NCBI GenBank assembly: GCA_009928005.1
Contig: RFVO01000003.1
Coordinates: 1-64,000, forward strand
DNA from: Chitinophagia bacterium
GTDB lineage: Bacteria; Bacteroidota; Bacteroidia; Chitinophagales; Chitinophagaceae
Reading direction: 5' to 3'
Length of the DNA stretch: 64,000 nucleotides
Under the pieces are notes generated by a model that worked only from the letters and a program-made list of their open reading frames with translations, was not told where the DNA came from and made no database searches. The translations under genes were made by a program, and so were the position numbers. Position 1 is the first letter of the stretch. Every line of letters starts with the position of its first letter. This document shows positions 21,064 to 31,044 of this stretch, piece by piece.

Positions 21064-21945
21064 ATGAAAGTAGCTATATATAGTAGAGGCGTCGATATCG
21101 ATCAGCAACAATCCTTGCAAGCATTACTTCTGGCTTTGGATAAGTATGCTATTACGATTTATGTCTACGAGGAACTACTACAAAAGTTTAATTTAAAAGC
21201 GAGCGCCGGTAAAGAACCTCTTATTGCATTCAATTCTTTTTCTTCTATACATGATAGCATTGATTGTTTAATAAGTTTAGGCGGTGATGGTACGGTATTA
21301 GATGCAGTCACTATTGTGGGCGACAGTCAAATTCCTATTTTAGGTATTAATTATGGAAGGCTTGGTTTTTTAGCAACTATCTCAAAAGATGAATTAAGTA
21401 TAATGGTAGAGGCTTTAGTCAATCGAACTTATGTGATTGAGAAAAGAACTTTATTACATTTGGATGCAGACCCTATTATTTTTGGAAATGCCCCTTATGC
21501 ATTAAATGAATTCGCTATTCATAAAAGAGATACCTCTCCGATGATAAAAATTCATACTTATTTAAACGGTGAATTTTTAAATTCTTATTGGGCAGATGGA
21601 TTAATTGTTTCTACTCCTACAGGATCTACTGGGTATAATATGAGTTGCAATGGTCCTATTTTATTTCCTGATTCTGCAAGTTTTGTAATTACACCTGTGG
21701 CTCCTCATAATTTAAATGTACGTTCTATTATAGTACCAGATAGTTCTGTCATTTCTTTCGAAATTGAAGGCAGAACAGAAGAATTGATTTGTGCCTTAGA
21801 CGCAAGAAAAGAAATTGTACCTAAGAATATTCAATTGGCTATTAAAAAAGAATCTTTTTCTGTTAATTTCATAAGACTCAATGAGAATAGCTATTTAACG
21901 ACCTTACGAACAAAGCTCACCTGGGGCTTGGATAAAAGAAACTAG
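21064..21945 (+). CDS. nadK: NAD kinase
   Basis: SLGGDGTVLDAV (GGDG), GINYGRLGFLATI, DGLIVSTPTGSTGYNMSCNGPI. Confidence 0.96.
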   Translation: MKVAIYSRGVDIDQQQSLQALLLALDKYAITIYVYEELLQKFNLKASAGKEPLIAFNSFSSIHDSIDCLISLGGDGTVLDAVTIVGDSQIPILGINYGRLGFLATISKDELSIMVEALVNRTYVIEKRTLLHLDADPIIFGNAPYALNEFAIHKRDTSPMIKIHTYLNGEFLNSYWADGLIVSTPTGSTGYNMSCNGPILFPDSASFVITPVAPHNLNVRSIIVPDSSVISFEIEGRTEELICALDARKEIVPKNIQLAIKKESFSVNFIRLNENSYLTTLRTKLTWGLDKRN

Positions 21946-21948
21946 CCC

Positions 21949-22761
21949 ATGCGTAAGCAATTTATTTTTTTATTTTTTCTACTATTTTTTACCAACGTAC
22001 TGCGTGCGCAGTATCTACAATTAATAGAAAATAAAGGTGAGTTTGGTGTATTTGCTGGACAAGCTTCTTATAATGGAGACTTAGCTCCTAACTTACAATT
22101 TCTCTCTACAAATTTTGGTGGGTTTTATAAAAGACAATTGAATGATTATGTAGGCCTTAGATTAAATTATGAAATATTGCCTTTAGGTGCATTCGATTCT
22201 TTAACTGCAAATAATATGAATGCCTATGTGCATGGAAGAAGTTTATTTTTTAAAACCACTTATCATGATATTAGTTTAATGACTGAATTTTATTTTTTAA
22301 AATTTATTAATGGTAATCAAAAATATCGTTTCAGTCCCTATTTAGGTTTTGGTGTGGGCTATTTATCTCCATTAAAAGATACCAGTAATTATATGCTAGC
22401 TGGCAAGTCCACCAAAGCACCTAACATTATTACCATGCCAATAAATCTTGGTTTTAAATATAATCTAGTCGGGTCCTTTAATCTTTTTGGAGAATTTACC
22501 TATCGCTTTACGAGTTCAGATCAACTAGATCATTTTGGGGATAAAGACAGTTATCTTAATGGAGGCATAAATTATCAAGCTAGTACTTCTGGTAAGGATC
22601 AATTTTTTTCTGCCAAATTGGGTTTGTCGTATAATTTCTTAAGAATATTTGGTCCTGATCCTAAGCCAAAAGCTAAAAGAAAAAATCTTTTTAGCAAAAC
22701 AAGCAAACCCAGTGATAAAAGCCCTAAAAAGTCTTTATTTAGCTACTTTAAACGCAAATAA
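21949..22761 (+). CDS. DUF6089-like outer membrane beta-barrel protein
   Basis: Signal peptide, EFGVFAGQASYNGDLAP...GLRLNYEILPLGAFDS; lies between nadK and uppS as in other Bacteroidota. Confidence 0.78.
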   Translation: MRKQFIFLFFLLFFTNVLRAQYLQLIENKGEFGVFAGQASYNGDLAPNLQFLSTNFGGFYKRQLNDYVGLRLNYEILPLGAFDSLTANNMNAYVHGRSLFFKTTYHDISLMTEFYFLKFINGNQKYRFSPYLGFGVGYLSPLKDTSNYMLAGKSTKAPNIITMPINLGFKYNLVGSFNLFGEFTYRFTSSDQLDHFGDKDSYLNGGINYQASTSGKDQFFSAKLGLSYNFLRIFGPDPKPKAKRKNLFSKTSKPSDKSPKKSLFSYFKRK

Positions 22762-22787
22762 CCTAGTTATTTTCATAATTTTACACT

Positions 22788-23534
22788 ATGGAAAACCTGG
22801 ATCTAAGCAAACTGCCTAAGCATATTGCCATTATTATGGATGGTAATGGAAGATGGGCACAAGAACAAGGCCAGGACCGCTTATTTGGTCATTATCAAGG
22901 AGTTATAAGCGTTAGAAAAGTAGTAGAAGCGGCTACTGAAATAGGTATTCAAAACCTTACACTTTATGCTTTTAGCACAGAAAATTGGGAAAGACCAGAG
23001 CAAGAAGTAACAGGTCTTATGACCTTATTTGTAGACACGATTGCTAAGGAAGTCCCTGATTTACATAAAAATAATATTAAGCTTCGTTTTATTGGTAATT
23101 TAGGTTTGTTACCCCCTCACGCAAGAGCCGCTTTGGAAAATGCTACTACTCAAACCGCCCAAAATACAGGCCTAACTCTTATTGTGGCGCTAAGTTATAG
23201 TAGTAGGTGGGAGCTTGTAGAAGCTGCTAAAAATATTGCCACTAAAGTAAAAAAGGGTAACCTTAATATTGATCAAATTTCAGAGACAACTTTGTCTGAA
23301 GCCCTTACTACCAGTGATTTTCCCGATCCCGAATTAATGATTCGTACTAGCGGTGAATATCGTATAAGTAATTTTTTATTATATCAATTAGCCTATGCCG
23401 AATTGTACTTTACAGAAACAAGATGGCCCGATTTTAGGAAGGAAGATTTAATAAAAGCAATCCTAGATTTCCAATCTAGAGAACGTAGATTCGGTAAAAC
23501 CAGCAGCCAGTTAAATATAGATAGTGAAAAATAA
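22788..23534 (+). CDS. uppS: Isoprenyl transferase (undecaprenyl diphosphate synthase)
   Basis: HIAIIMDGNGRWAQEQG, TLYAFSTENWERP, MIRTSGEYRISNFLLYQLAYAELYFT. Confidence 0.96.
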   Translation: MENLDLSKLPKHIAIIMDGNGRWAQEQGQDRLFGHYQGVISVRKVVEAATEIGIQNLTLYAFSTENWERPEQEVTGLMTLFVDTIAKEVPDLHKNNIKLRFIGNLGLLPPHARAALENATTQTAQNTGLTLIVALSYSSRWELVEAAKNIATKVKKGNLNIDQISETTLSEALTTSDFPDPELMIRTSGEYRISNFLLYQLAYAELYFTETRWPDFRKEDLIKAILDFQSRERRFGKTSSQLNIDSEK

Positions 23535-23627
23535 TAATATGTTTATTTTCACTTTTAACAAAGACTTTGAAATATTACGAGTAATTTGCGACACTTTTAA
23601 AATCATAAATGTTTAGTCCCTTAGCAG

Positions 23628-26366
23628 ATGCATAAATTTCTTTCCTTTTTAATAGGTTCACTATCAGTACTTTTATTGAATTCGACTTCTTATGCTCAGG
23701 AAACCCCTGTTAAAGATTCGGTGACTCAAATTAATGTAAACTTGATCAATATTTTTAACCAAAAAACGGTTACAAAATATAAGATTCGTAATATAAAAGT
23801 GGTGGGTAATGAAAATTTTGATGAAAATTTATTGCTTTCGCTTTCTACTTTAAATATAGGAGATGAAGTATCCATTCCAGGTGGAGACAACTTTGCAAAA
23901 TCAATTCGCAAGTTGATGGATCAAAATTATTTTAGCGATGTAAGTATTTATCTAACTGATTTAGTAGGCAAAGAAATTGATGTAGAAATAAATGTAACTG
24001 AGAGACCTCGTTTATCTAAATTTAATTTTCTGGGTGTAAAGAAATCGGATATTGATGAATTGTCTGGTAAAACAGGTTTAACGCCCAATAGAGTCGTTAC
24101 CGATAACATGAAAATTACAGCTATTGAAGGCATCAAAAAATATTATGCAGAAAAAGGTTTCCAAGACGTAAAAGTAACTATTAAAGAACGTAAAGACGGT
24201 ACAAGGAAAAATAATTTATTATTAGATTTTGTAGTAGACAAAGGTCCTAAAGTAAGAATCAACAATATTAATTTTGGAGGCAATAAAATTGAAGAATCTA
24301 AGCTTAAAAAAAGTTTAAAAGAGGTGCATGAAAAAATGAGACTTACTTTGTTTCCTATTAATGATAGACCTGTCATTGTTAAAACAAGTCCTTATACTTT
24401 TGAACAGTATATGTCAGAGAAAGGTTTTTTAACATTTACCAAGACTAGAAAAATATTAAATCCTTATGCTAGGTTCTCCCTTTCTTCTGCTAAGTTTAAC
24501 ATTAAAAAGTATGAAGAAAGTAAAGACAACTTATTAGATTATTATAACTCATTAGGATTTAGGGATGCGGTCATAGAAAAAGATACAGTGTATCATAATG
24601 CAGGGGGTAATTTGAATATTGATTTACAAATGAAAGAAGGGCGTAAATATTATTTCGGTAATATAAATTGGAGAGGAAATACTAAGTACACCGATTCAAT
24701 TTTGTCTGTAATTTTAAATATTAAGAAAGGAGAAATTTATAATAGAGAAATTTTATTTAATAAATTAGGTAAAACACCAACGGCTGAAGGAGGTGATGTA
24801 AGTACTTTGTACCAAGATGATGGTTATTTATTTTTTAGAGTAGACCCTGTAGAAACTGCTGTATACAACGACACCATCGATTTTGAAATTCGAATTGTAG
24901 AAGGCCCTCAAGCTACCATTAAAACTATTCGCATAGCAGGTAATGAAAAAACAAAAGACTTTGTAATTCGTCGTGAGATTAGAACCTTACCGGGTGATAA
25001 GTTTAGCCGTAGTTTATTAATTCGTTCTCAACGTGAAATTGCACAATTAAACTTTTTTGATCAAGAAAAAATAAAAATTGATCCAGTGCCTAATCCTGAA
25101 GATGGAACCGTTGATATTAATTATGGTGTAGAAGAAAAATCGAGTGATCAATTAGAATTAAGTGCTGGATGGGGTGGTTATATTGGACTTACTGGAACTT
25201 TGGGTGTTACTTTTAATAACTTTAGCTCAAAGAATTTATTTAAAAAATCGGCCTGGGACCCACTTCCAATGGGAGATGGACAAAAGTTAAGTGTAAGAGT
25301 ACAAAGTAATGGTAAGGCTTTTAGATCTACTAATCTTTCATTTACAGAACCTTGGTTTGGTGGCATAAAAAGAAATACATTAACCGTAAGTTTATATAAT
25401 ACAAAGTACGGGCAAACATATAATTTATTAACAGGCATGTATGATCCCAATGCAGCCGATGCAAGATATATTTCTACAACAGGAGCAACTGTTTCTTTTG
25501 GTAGACAATTGTCATGGCCTGATGACTATTTTTCTTTGAATATGGGGTTAAACTATACCAGATATACTTTGAAAGATTATGCAATTGATCCTTATAATCT
25601 TCCCAATTTTAATAATGGTGTAGTAAACAATATTAATTTTAGAATTGCTTTACAAAGAACTTCAGTGGACCAGCCTTTGTTTCCAAGGACTGGTTCGACT
25701 TTTTTATTAAGTGCTCAGTTAACCCCACCTTATTCTTTAATTACACCTAATGTAAATAGTGCGGCAAATCCTTTTGAATTATTAGAATACCATAAATGGA
25801 GATTTAATGGAGAATGGTTTGTGCCTTTAGGTAAACCAGCAGGCGCCGACCACAATAAACAATTCGTTTTAAAATTCGCTGCTAAATATGGTTTCTTGGG
25901 TGCGTATAATAGTGACTTAGCAGTTTCTCCTTTTGAACGTTTCCAACTAGGGGATGCAGGACTAAGTAATCAGTTTGCTTTATTAGGTTATGATATCATT
26001 GCACAAAGAGGTTATCCTGTGTATGAGAGTTCTAATCCGAAAGTAAATCCCGATCAACAATCTTCTAGACAACATTTTACCATTTTTAATAAGTATGCGG
26101 TTGAAGTTCGTTATCCTTTAAGTTTAGCAGCAAGTAGTACCATTTATGCTTTAGGATTTTTTGAGGCTGCCAATGGTTGGTATAGTATGAAGGAATACAA
26201 TCCATTTAATTTAAGACGTTCAGTAGGTATTGGAATGCGTTTCTATTTGCCAATGTTTGGTCTATTAGGTTTTGACTATGGCATTGGTATTGATAGAATT
26301 AATGGAACTAACGCCTTAAAAGATGCAGGCAGATTTACCTTTATGTTAGGGTATGAGCCTGAATAA
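23628..26366 (+). CDS. bamA: Outer membrane protein assembly factor BamA
   Basis: 912 aa, serial POTRA domains and C-terminal Omp85 barrel. Confidence 0.95.
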   Translation: MHKFLSFLIGSLSVLLLNSTSYAQETPVKDSVTQINVNLINIFNQKTVTKYKIRNIKVVGNENFDENLLLSLSTLNIGDEVSIPGGDNFAKSIRKLMDQNYFSDVSIYLTDLVGKEIDVEINVTERPRLSKFNFLGVKKSDIDELSGKTGLTPNRVVTDNMKITAIEGIKKYYAEKGFQDVKVTIKERKDGTRKNNLLLDFVVDKGPKVRINNINFGGNKIEESKLKKSLKEVHEKMRLTLFPINDRPVIVKTSPYTFEQYMSEKGFLTFTKTRKILNPYARFSLSSAKFNIKKYEESKDNLLDYYNSLGFRDAVIEKDTVYHNAGGNLNIDLQMKEGRKYYFGNINWRGNTKYTDSILSVILNIKKGEIYNREILFNKLGKTPTAEGGDVSTLYQDDGYLFFRVDPVETAVYNDTIDFEIRIVEGPQATIKTIRIAGNEKTKDFVIRREIRTLPGDKFSRSLLIRSQREIAQLNFFDQEKIKIDPVPNPEDGTVDINYGVEEKSSDQLELSAGWGGYIGLTGTLGVTFNNFSSKNLFKKSAWDPLPMGDGQKLSVRVQSNGKAFRSTNLSFTEPWFGGIKRNTLTVSLYNTKYGQTYNLLTGMYDPNAADARYISTTGATVSFGRQLSWPDDYFSLNMGLNYTRYTLKDYAIDPYNLPNFNNGVVNNINFRIALQRTSVDQPLFPRTGSTFLLSAQLTPPYSLITPNVNSAANPFELLEYHKWRFNGEWFVPLGKPAGADHNKQFVLKFAAKYGFLGAYNSDLAVSPFERFQLGDAGLSNQFALLGYDIIAQRGYPVYESSNPKVNPDQQSSRQHFTIFNKYAVEVRYPLSLAASSTIYALGFFEAANGWYSMKEYNPFNLRRSVGIGMRFYLPMFGLLGFDYGIGIDRINGTNALKDAGRFTFMLGYEPE

Positions 26367-26405
26367 AAATAGTTAACGTAATTTTCAATTCATAAATTCT
26401 TGAAC

Positions 26406-26930
26406 ATGCAATATAGAAAACATTTATTGGTCCTATTTATTGGACTAGCTTCATTTTTTGTTGGTCAGGCTCAAACAAAATATGCGGTTATTAATACCAA
26501 GTATATTTTAGATAAGATTCCTGAATATAAGGATGCAGATAAAAAATTGAAAGTACTCGGTGATGGCTGGCAACAAGAAATTGATGCGAAGCAAATGGTT
26601 TTGGATAAAATGTACAAAAACTATGAGGCTGAGCAATTTATGCTTTCTGAAGACCTAAGAAAAAAGAGAGAAGATGAGCTTTTTGTAAAAGAAAAAGAGT
26701 TAAGAGATTTACAAAAAAAGCGTTTTGGCTATGAAGGGGATTTGTTTAAAGAAAGGCAAAAACTGGTTAAACCCATTCAGGATAAGGTATATAATGCTGT
26801 CCAAAAAATTGCTGCAGCCCGCGCTTATGACTTCATTTTGGATAAAAGTGAAGGAATTACCATTATATTTGCAGACCCAAAACTGGACAAAAGCGACGAT
26901 GTTTTAAAAGAATTGGGTATCAATAACTAG
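26406..26930 (+). CDS. OmpH/Skp family periplasmic chaperone
   Basis: Signal peptide, KYAVINTKYILDKIPEYKDADKKL plus coiled-coil; follows bamA. Confidence 0.92.
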   Translation: MQYRKHLLVLFIGLASFFVGQAQTKYAVINTKYILDKIPEYKDADKKLKVLGDGWQQEIDAKQMVLDKMYKNYEAEQFMLSEDLRKKREDELFVKEKELRDLQKKRFGYEGDLFKERQKLVKPIQDKVYNAVQKIAAARAYDFILDKSEGITIIFADPKLDKSDDVLKELGINN

Positions 26931-26972
26931 ATATCAATAATAAAAAAAGATCAAAAAATAAAACAACATCTT

Positions 26973-27581
26973 ATGAAAAAAGGTTTCTTAGTAGCTGTCA
27001 TCTTATTTATCGCAGCTTCATTTACAACAAGTGCCACTGCACAAACAAAGATTGGTTACTTTGATGACCAAAGCGTTATTGCTTTATTCCCTGGTATCCA
27101 AGAAAAATTAGATACTATTCTTAGATCTTACGCACAAGATTCTTTACAAGAAGAGTATAATTACACTTTAAAAGATTATCAAATTAAGGATAGTATTTTT
27201 AGAAGAGATTCTGCTGATTTGTCTAAAAAAGCGAAAGCTTATGAAATGGCTACAACTGATTTAAATAAATTAAAGTACAAGTTAATCAACTGGCAACAAT
27301 ACCAACAAAGTATGATGCAACAAAAAGAGGAAGGACTTTTATTACCTTATAGACAAAAAGTGGCTGCTGCTTTAAGTGAAGTAGTTGCAGAAAATAAATA
27401 CACTTTGGTATTAAAGGCAGATGCTTTATCTCCTTATGCACAACCTTCTATTGCAGACAATTTAACCATTCGTGTTGCTATTAAGTTGAAGTTGGCCTTA
27501 CCTAAAGATGTAGAAGAAGCCTTTAAAGCGGCTACAGGCGGTGCAGCTACTAAAGCATCAGCTCCAGCTAAAAAAGGATAA
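26973..27581 (+). CDS. OmpH/Skp family periplasmic chaperone (second copy)
   Basis: Signal peptide, KIGYFDDQSVIALFPGIQEKLDTIL, coiled-coil, Ala/Lys-rich tail. Confidence 0.88.
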   Translation: MKKGFLVAVILFIAASFTTSATAQTKIGYFDDQSVIALFPGIQEKLDTILRSYAQDSLQEEYNYTLKDYQIKDSIFRRDSADLSKKAKAYEMATTDLNKLKYKLINWQQYQQSMMQQKEEGLLLPYRQKVAAALSEVVAENKYTLVLKADALSPYAQPSIADNLTIRVAIKLKLALPKDVEEAFKAATGGAATKASAPAKKG

Positions 27582-27605
27582 TTCTTTTTTAAAATATTTT
27601 TGAAT

Positions 27606-27634
27606 AGAACCTCGTTGTTATGCAACGAGGTTCT
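27606..27634 (+). terminator. Rho-independent-like terminator after the bamA-ompH-ompH block
   Basis: Perfect 12 bp stem AGAACCTCGTTG-ttatg-CAACGAGGTTCT, T-rich downstream. Confidence 0.8.
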
Positions 27635-27675
27635 TAGTTTTACAGCATACAATCTTTTATAGAGTATTCAATTAA

Positions 27676-28506
27676 ATGAAATTTATGTCAGCACCCATTG
27701 GTGTATTTGATAGTGGTTATGGAGGCCTCACCATTTTAAAGGAATTGAAAAAACAATTACCTCAGTACGATTATATTTATTTAGGAGATAATGCTCGTGC
27801 ACCATATGGTACTAGGTCGTTTGAAACGGTGTATCAATATACTTTAGAAGCAGTGAACTGGTTTTTTAAACAAGGCTGTTCTTTAGTTGTAATTGCATGT
27901 AATACGGCTTCCGCTAAAGCGCTTCGCAATATTCAACAATTGGACTTGCCTCATCTAGATCCAAGTAAAAGAGTCCTAGGCGTGATTCGACCCACTACAG
28001 AAGTCTTAGGCCATTATTCATCGAACCATCAAATTGGAATTATGGGCACCCTAGGTACCGTCCAAAGTGATAGCTACCCCATTGAACTAGCTAAATTTTT
28101 TCCCAATTTGCAAGTATTCCAACAAGCTTGTCCTATGTGGGTTCCTTTAATTGAAAATGGTGAGTTTGATAAACCTGGGGCAGACTATTTTGTTCAGCAA
28201 TATCTTAACGAGCTTTTTAGTCAATCTAAGCGTATTGATGCTATTTTATTAGCCTGTACACATTATCCGCTATTAGAGGTTAAAATTAAGTCTTTTCTTC
28301 CTGCAGGCGTAAGAATAGTAACACAAGGGGATATAGTGGCAAGAAGCCTTGCAAAATACCTTGAAAACCATCCTGAATTAGCTCAAAAATGCAGTCAAAA
28401 TGGGCATTTAAGCTTTTATACCACCGATAATGCTAATACCTTTGAGAAGCAGGGTAGCATGTTTTTCGGACAAAAAATTGAGGCAAAACATACAGATTTA
28501 GCTTAA
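27676..28506 (+). CDS. murI: Glutamate racemase
   Basis: IGVFDSGYGGLTILKEL, YLGDNARAPYGTRS, VIACNTASAKALR, LLACTHYPLL. Confidence 0.96.
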   Translation: MKFMSAPIGVFDSGYGGLTILKELKKQLPQYDYIYLGDNARAPYGTRSFETVYQYTLEAVNWFFKQGCSLVVIACNTASAKALRNIQQLDLPHLDPSKRVLGVIRPTTEVLGHYSSNHQIGIMGTLGTVQSDSYPIELAKFFPNLQVFQQACPMWVPLIENGEFDKPGADYFVQQYLNELFSQSKRIDAILLACTHYPLLEVKIKSFLPAGVRIVTQGDIVARSLAKYLENHPELAQKCSQNGHLSFYTTDNANTFEKQGSMFFGQKIEAKHTDLA

Positions 28507-28523
28507 AAAATGAAAAAATACCC

Positions 28524-28531
28524 TATTTTTG
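28524..28531 (+). promoter_or_regulatory. Candidate Bacteroidota -7 element (TAnnTTTG) for rpmH
   Basis: TATTTTTG about 80 bp upstream of rpmH; no clear -33 TTTG partner. Confidence 0.3.
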
Positions 28532-28613
28532 CCGTCCTTTCACAGGTAGTGGTATGGTGACTGCTATTGAAGTGGAAACAATTTTAAGAAATTAAGCAAG
28601 TAAAAGACATCAA

Positions 28614-28769
28614 ATGAAACGTACATTTCAACCACATAAACGTCGTCGTAAATCTGTTCATGGTTTCCGTAAGCGTATGGAATCTGCTAACGGTCGTAAA
28701 GTATTAGCAAGCCGTAGAAAGAAAGGACGCAAAAAACTAACTGTATCTAGCGAAAAAGGATTAAAATAA
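28614..28769 (+). CDS. rpmH: 50S ribosomal protein L34 (absent from the supplied ORF track)
   Basis: [51 protein letters not shown] (51 aa). Confidence 0.98.
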   Translation: MKRTFQPHKRRRKSVHGFRKRMESANGRKVLASRRKKGRKKLTVSSEKGLK

Positions 28770-28824
28770 AATTTAATCTAGGAAAGACCCCTTTCTAGCT
28801 ATTACAAATAAATTCAATAATTTT

Positions 28825-28855
28825 AAAGTCCTTCCCGTAATTCGGGAGGGACTTT
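28825..28855 (+). terminator. Rho-independent terminator downstream of rpmH
   Basis: 13 bp stem AAAGTCCTTCCCG-taatt-CGGGAGGGACTTT (one G-T pair) followed by TTTT. Confidence 0.88.
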
Positions 28856-28878
28856 TTTTATCACTTTAATTTTCTTCA

Positions 28879-29289
28879 TTGTCGAAGGTTTTTACATATC
28901 AGAAAACAGATAAATTAAAAAGTAGAAAACAAACACAACATTTATTTTCTTCTGGCCAAGCTATAACTGTATTTCCAATTAGACTTATTTACACCATTGA
29001 ACCTATTAAAACTACTCCAACTAATGGGGCGTTAACAAGTTTGTTGCAAGCAGGGGTAGGGGCGCCTAGCAGAATTTTTAGAAAAGCTGTACAACGCAAT
29101 AGAGTGAAAAGATTATTGAGAGAAGCCTACCGTTTAGAAAAACCTAATTTCATAAGTCAGGCTACACTTGAAAATAAACGTGTTAATTTATTTTTATTAT
29201 ATACCGATGCGCTAGTGCTTACACAACTTGAAATTCAAGGGAAAGTAAAAGAGGCGCTTTCAATATTAGCTACTAAATTGAATAAATAA
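28879..29289 (+). CDS. rnpA: Ribonuclease P protein component (apparent TTG start)
   Basis: [31 protein letters not shown] motif; next to rpmH and yidD. Confidence 0.93.
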   Translation: MSKVFTYQKTDKLKSRKQTQHLFSSGQAITVFPIRLIYTIEPIKTTPTNGALTSLLQAGVGAPSRIFRKAVQRNRVKRLLREAYRLEKPNFISQATLENKRVNLFLLYTDALVLTQLEIQGKVKEALSILATKLNK

Positions 29290-29330
29290 TTAATTATTTC
29301 TATCATAATTACAATATAAAAGAATACATA

Positions 29331-29564
29331 TTGCCTACGCTTAAAAAAATAATAGCCTTTCCTTTTATAGTATTGATTCGTTTTTATCAATATGTCATTT
29401 CTCCCTGGATGGGGGCTAGTAAATGTAGGTTTACGCCATCTTGTTCTCATTATACAAGTGAAGCTATTCAAAAATATGGCCCTATTAAAGGAATTTATTT
29501 AGGTGCCAAAAGATTAAGTAAGTGCAGACCAGGCGGTGGTCAGGGTTATGACCCAGTACCATAG
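29331..29564 (+). CDS. yidD: Membrane protein insertion efficiency factor YidD
   Basis: [62 protein letters not shown]. Confidence 0.96.
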   Translation: MPTLKKIIAFPFIVLIRFYQYVISPWMGASKCRFTPSCSHYTSEAIQKYGPIKGIYLGAKRLSKCRPGGGQGYDPVP

Positions 29565-29610
29565 CTTCAATTTCTATTTATAAAATAAGTTTTACATACA
29601 TAAGTTGACA

Positions 29611-29646
29611 CAAAAAAACCTGCAGTTTTTAATTGCAGGTTTTTTG
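29611..29646. terminator. Bidirectional terminator between convergent yidD and sodB
   Basis: CAAAAAAACCTGCA-gtttttaat-TGCAGGTTTTTTG, A-tract and T-tract flank the stem. Confidence 0.85.
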
Positions 29647-29680
29647 TATAAAATTATTTCGATTAAAAATGCTTCTACTA

Positions 29681-30286
29681 TTATTTTGCAGCAGCAAATC
29701 GATCGGCAATCACTGACCAGTTTACTACATTCCAAAAAGCAGCTAAATAATCAGCTCTTCTATTTTGATATTTTAAATAATATGCATGCTCCCATACATC
29801 GGCACCTAAAATAGGATTTCCTTTTACTTCAGCCACATCCATTAAAGGATTGTCTTGATTAGGCGTTGAGCTTACTTCTAATTTTCCGTCTTTTATAATT
29901 AACCAAGCCCAGCCACTTCCAAAACGAGTCATACCAGCAGTAGCAAACTTTTCTTTGAAAGCATCAAAACTTCCAAAAGCAGCGTTGATAGCATCTCCTA
30001 AAGCGCCTGTGGGAGCGCCACCTGCATTAGGTGCTAAGCTTGCCCAAAAGAAACTATGGTTCCAATGACCACCTCCATTATTTCTAACAGCCGGGCTAAT
30101 CGTACCCGCCACTTTTACTAATTCTTCTAAACTTTTTCCTTCATTCGGTGTGCCAGCCACTGCCTTGTTTAAATTATCTACATAGGCTTGATGATGTTTA
30201 CCATGATGTATTTGCATGGTCAAAGTATCAAAATGGGGTTCTAAAGCTTCGTGTGCATAGGGTAATGCAGGTAGTGTAAATGACAT
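29681..30286 (-). CDS. sodB: Superoxide dismutase (Fe/Mn family)
   Basis: [38 protein letters not shown]...GSGWAWL...[19 protein letters not shown]. Confidence 0.96.
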   Translation of the reverse strand: MSFTLPALPYAHEALEPHFDTLTMQIHHGKHHQAYVDNLNKAVAGTPNEGKSLEELVKVAGTISPAVRNNGGGHWNHSFFWASLAPNAGGAPTGALGDAINAAFGSFDAFKEKFATAGMTRFGSGWAWLIIKDGKLEVSSTPNQDNPLMDVAEVKGNPILGADVWEHAYYLKYQNRRADYLAAFWNVVNWSVIADRFAAAK

Positions 30287-30393
30287 ATTTTTTATTTATT
30301 GTGTTTATGAATGAAGCTCAAAATTACAATGCTTTGCGCTCATTTAATCGAGTTACGGGGTATTTTTTCCTAAAATAGAAAATTAAGCTAATC

Positions 30394-30597
30394 AATAAAT
30401 ATCTATTTCTCGACTCGCTCTACGCATGCTCGAAAGCTTGTTTCGAAACAATATTTATTATTTATAAAAGTATGAGCGCAGTAAATAAATAGTTTCCGTA
30501 GTAATCCGTTTGTAGGATTACGGAGGAAAGCTATTTTTTACGGAGCGCTAAGGAGAAAAATTGCTGAAGTTCAGTAGTCGAGAAACAGGTATTTATT
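30394..30597. repeat. MITE-like intergenic element with terminal inverted repeats
   Basis: Left AATAAATATCTATTTCTCGACT (30394-30415), right AGTCGAGAAACAGGTATTTATT (30576-30597): 20/22 inverted match; internal hairpin; flanked by ATC/ATC. Confidence 0.55.
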
Positions 30598-31036
30598 ATC
30601 GTTTGGCTTTAAAAAAAGCTTGCATGAGCGCGGCGCATTCGTCTTGTAGTATGCCTCCTACAATAGTAGTGGAAGGATGAAAAGGATTTTTTTCTGTGAC
30701 CCTGCGGTAACTATTTTTTTGGTCATAGGCACCAAAAACAATATGGCCAATTTTATTCCAATACAAAGCACCTGCGCACATTAAGCAGGGCTCTAGTGTA
30801 ACATAGAGCGTAGCTTCTGTCAAATACTTTTCTTGTAAACTTTCGCAAGCACTGGTGATAGCTAAAATTTCAGCGTGAGCCGTTACATCTTTTAATAATT
30901 GCACTTGGTTGTACGCCTTCGCAATTATTTTACCATGCATAACAATCACAGCGCCTACCGGCACTTCATCAACGTCAAAGGCCCTCTGTGCTTGCACGAG
31001 GGCCTGACGCATAAAATCTTCATGAATAGTTTGCAC
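30596..31036 (-). CDS. tadA: tRNA-specific adenosine deaminase
   Basis: VPVGAVIV, TAHAEILAI, TLEPCLMCAGAL zinc motifs. Confidence 0.94.
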   Translation of the reverse strand: MQTIHEDFMRQALVQAQRAFDVDEVPVGAVIVMHGKIIAKAYNQVQLLKDVTAHAEILAITSACESLQEKYLTEATLYVTLEPCLMCAGALYWNKIGHIVFGAYDQKNSYRRVTEKNPFHPSTTIVGGILQDECAALMQAFFKAKR

Positions 31037-31044
31037 TATCTGAA

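Noticed and set aside
29605-29814. 69 aa plus-strand ORF after yidD
   Set aside because: Starts within the terminator and runs antisense through sodB.
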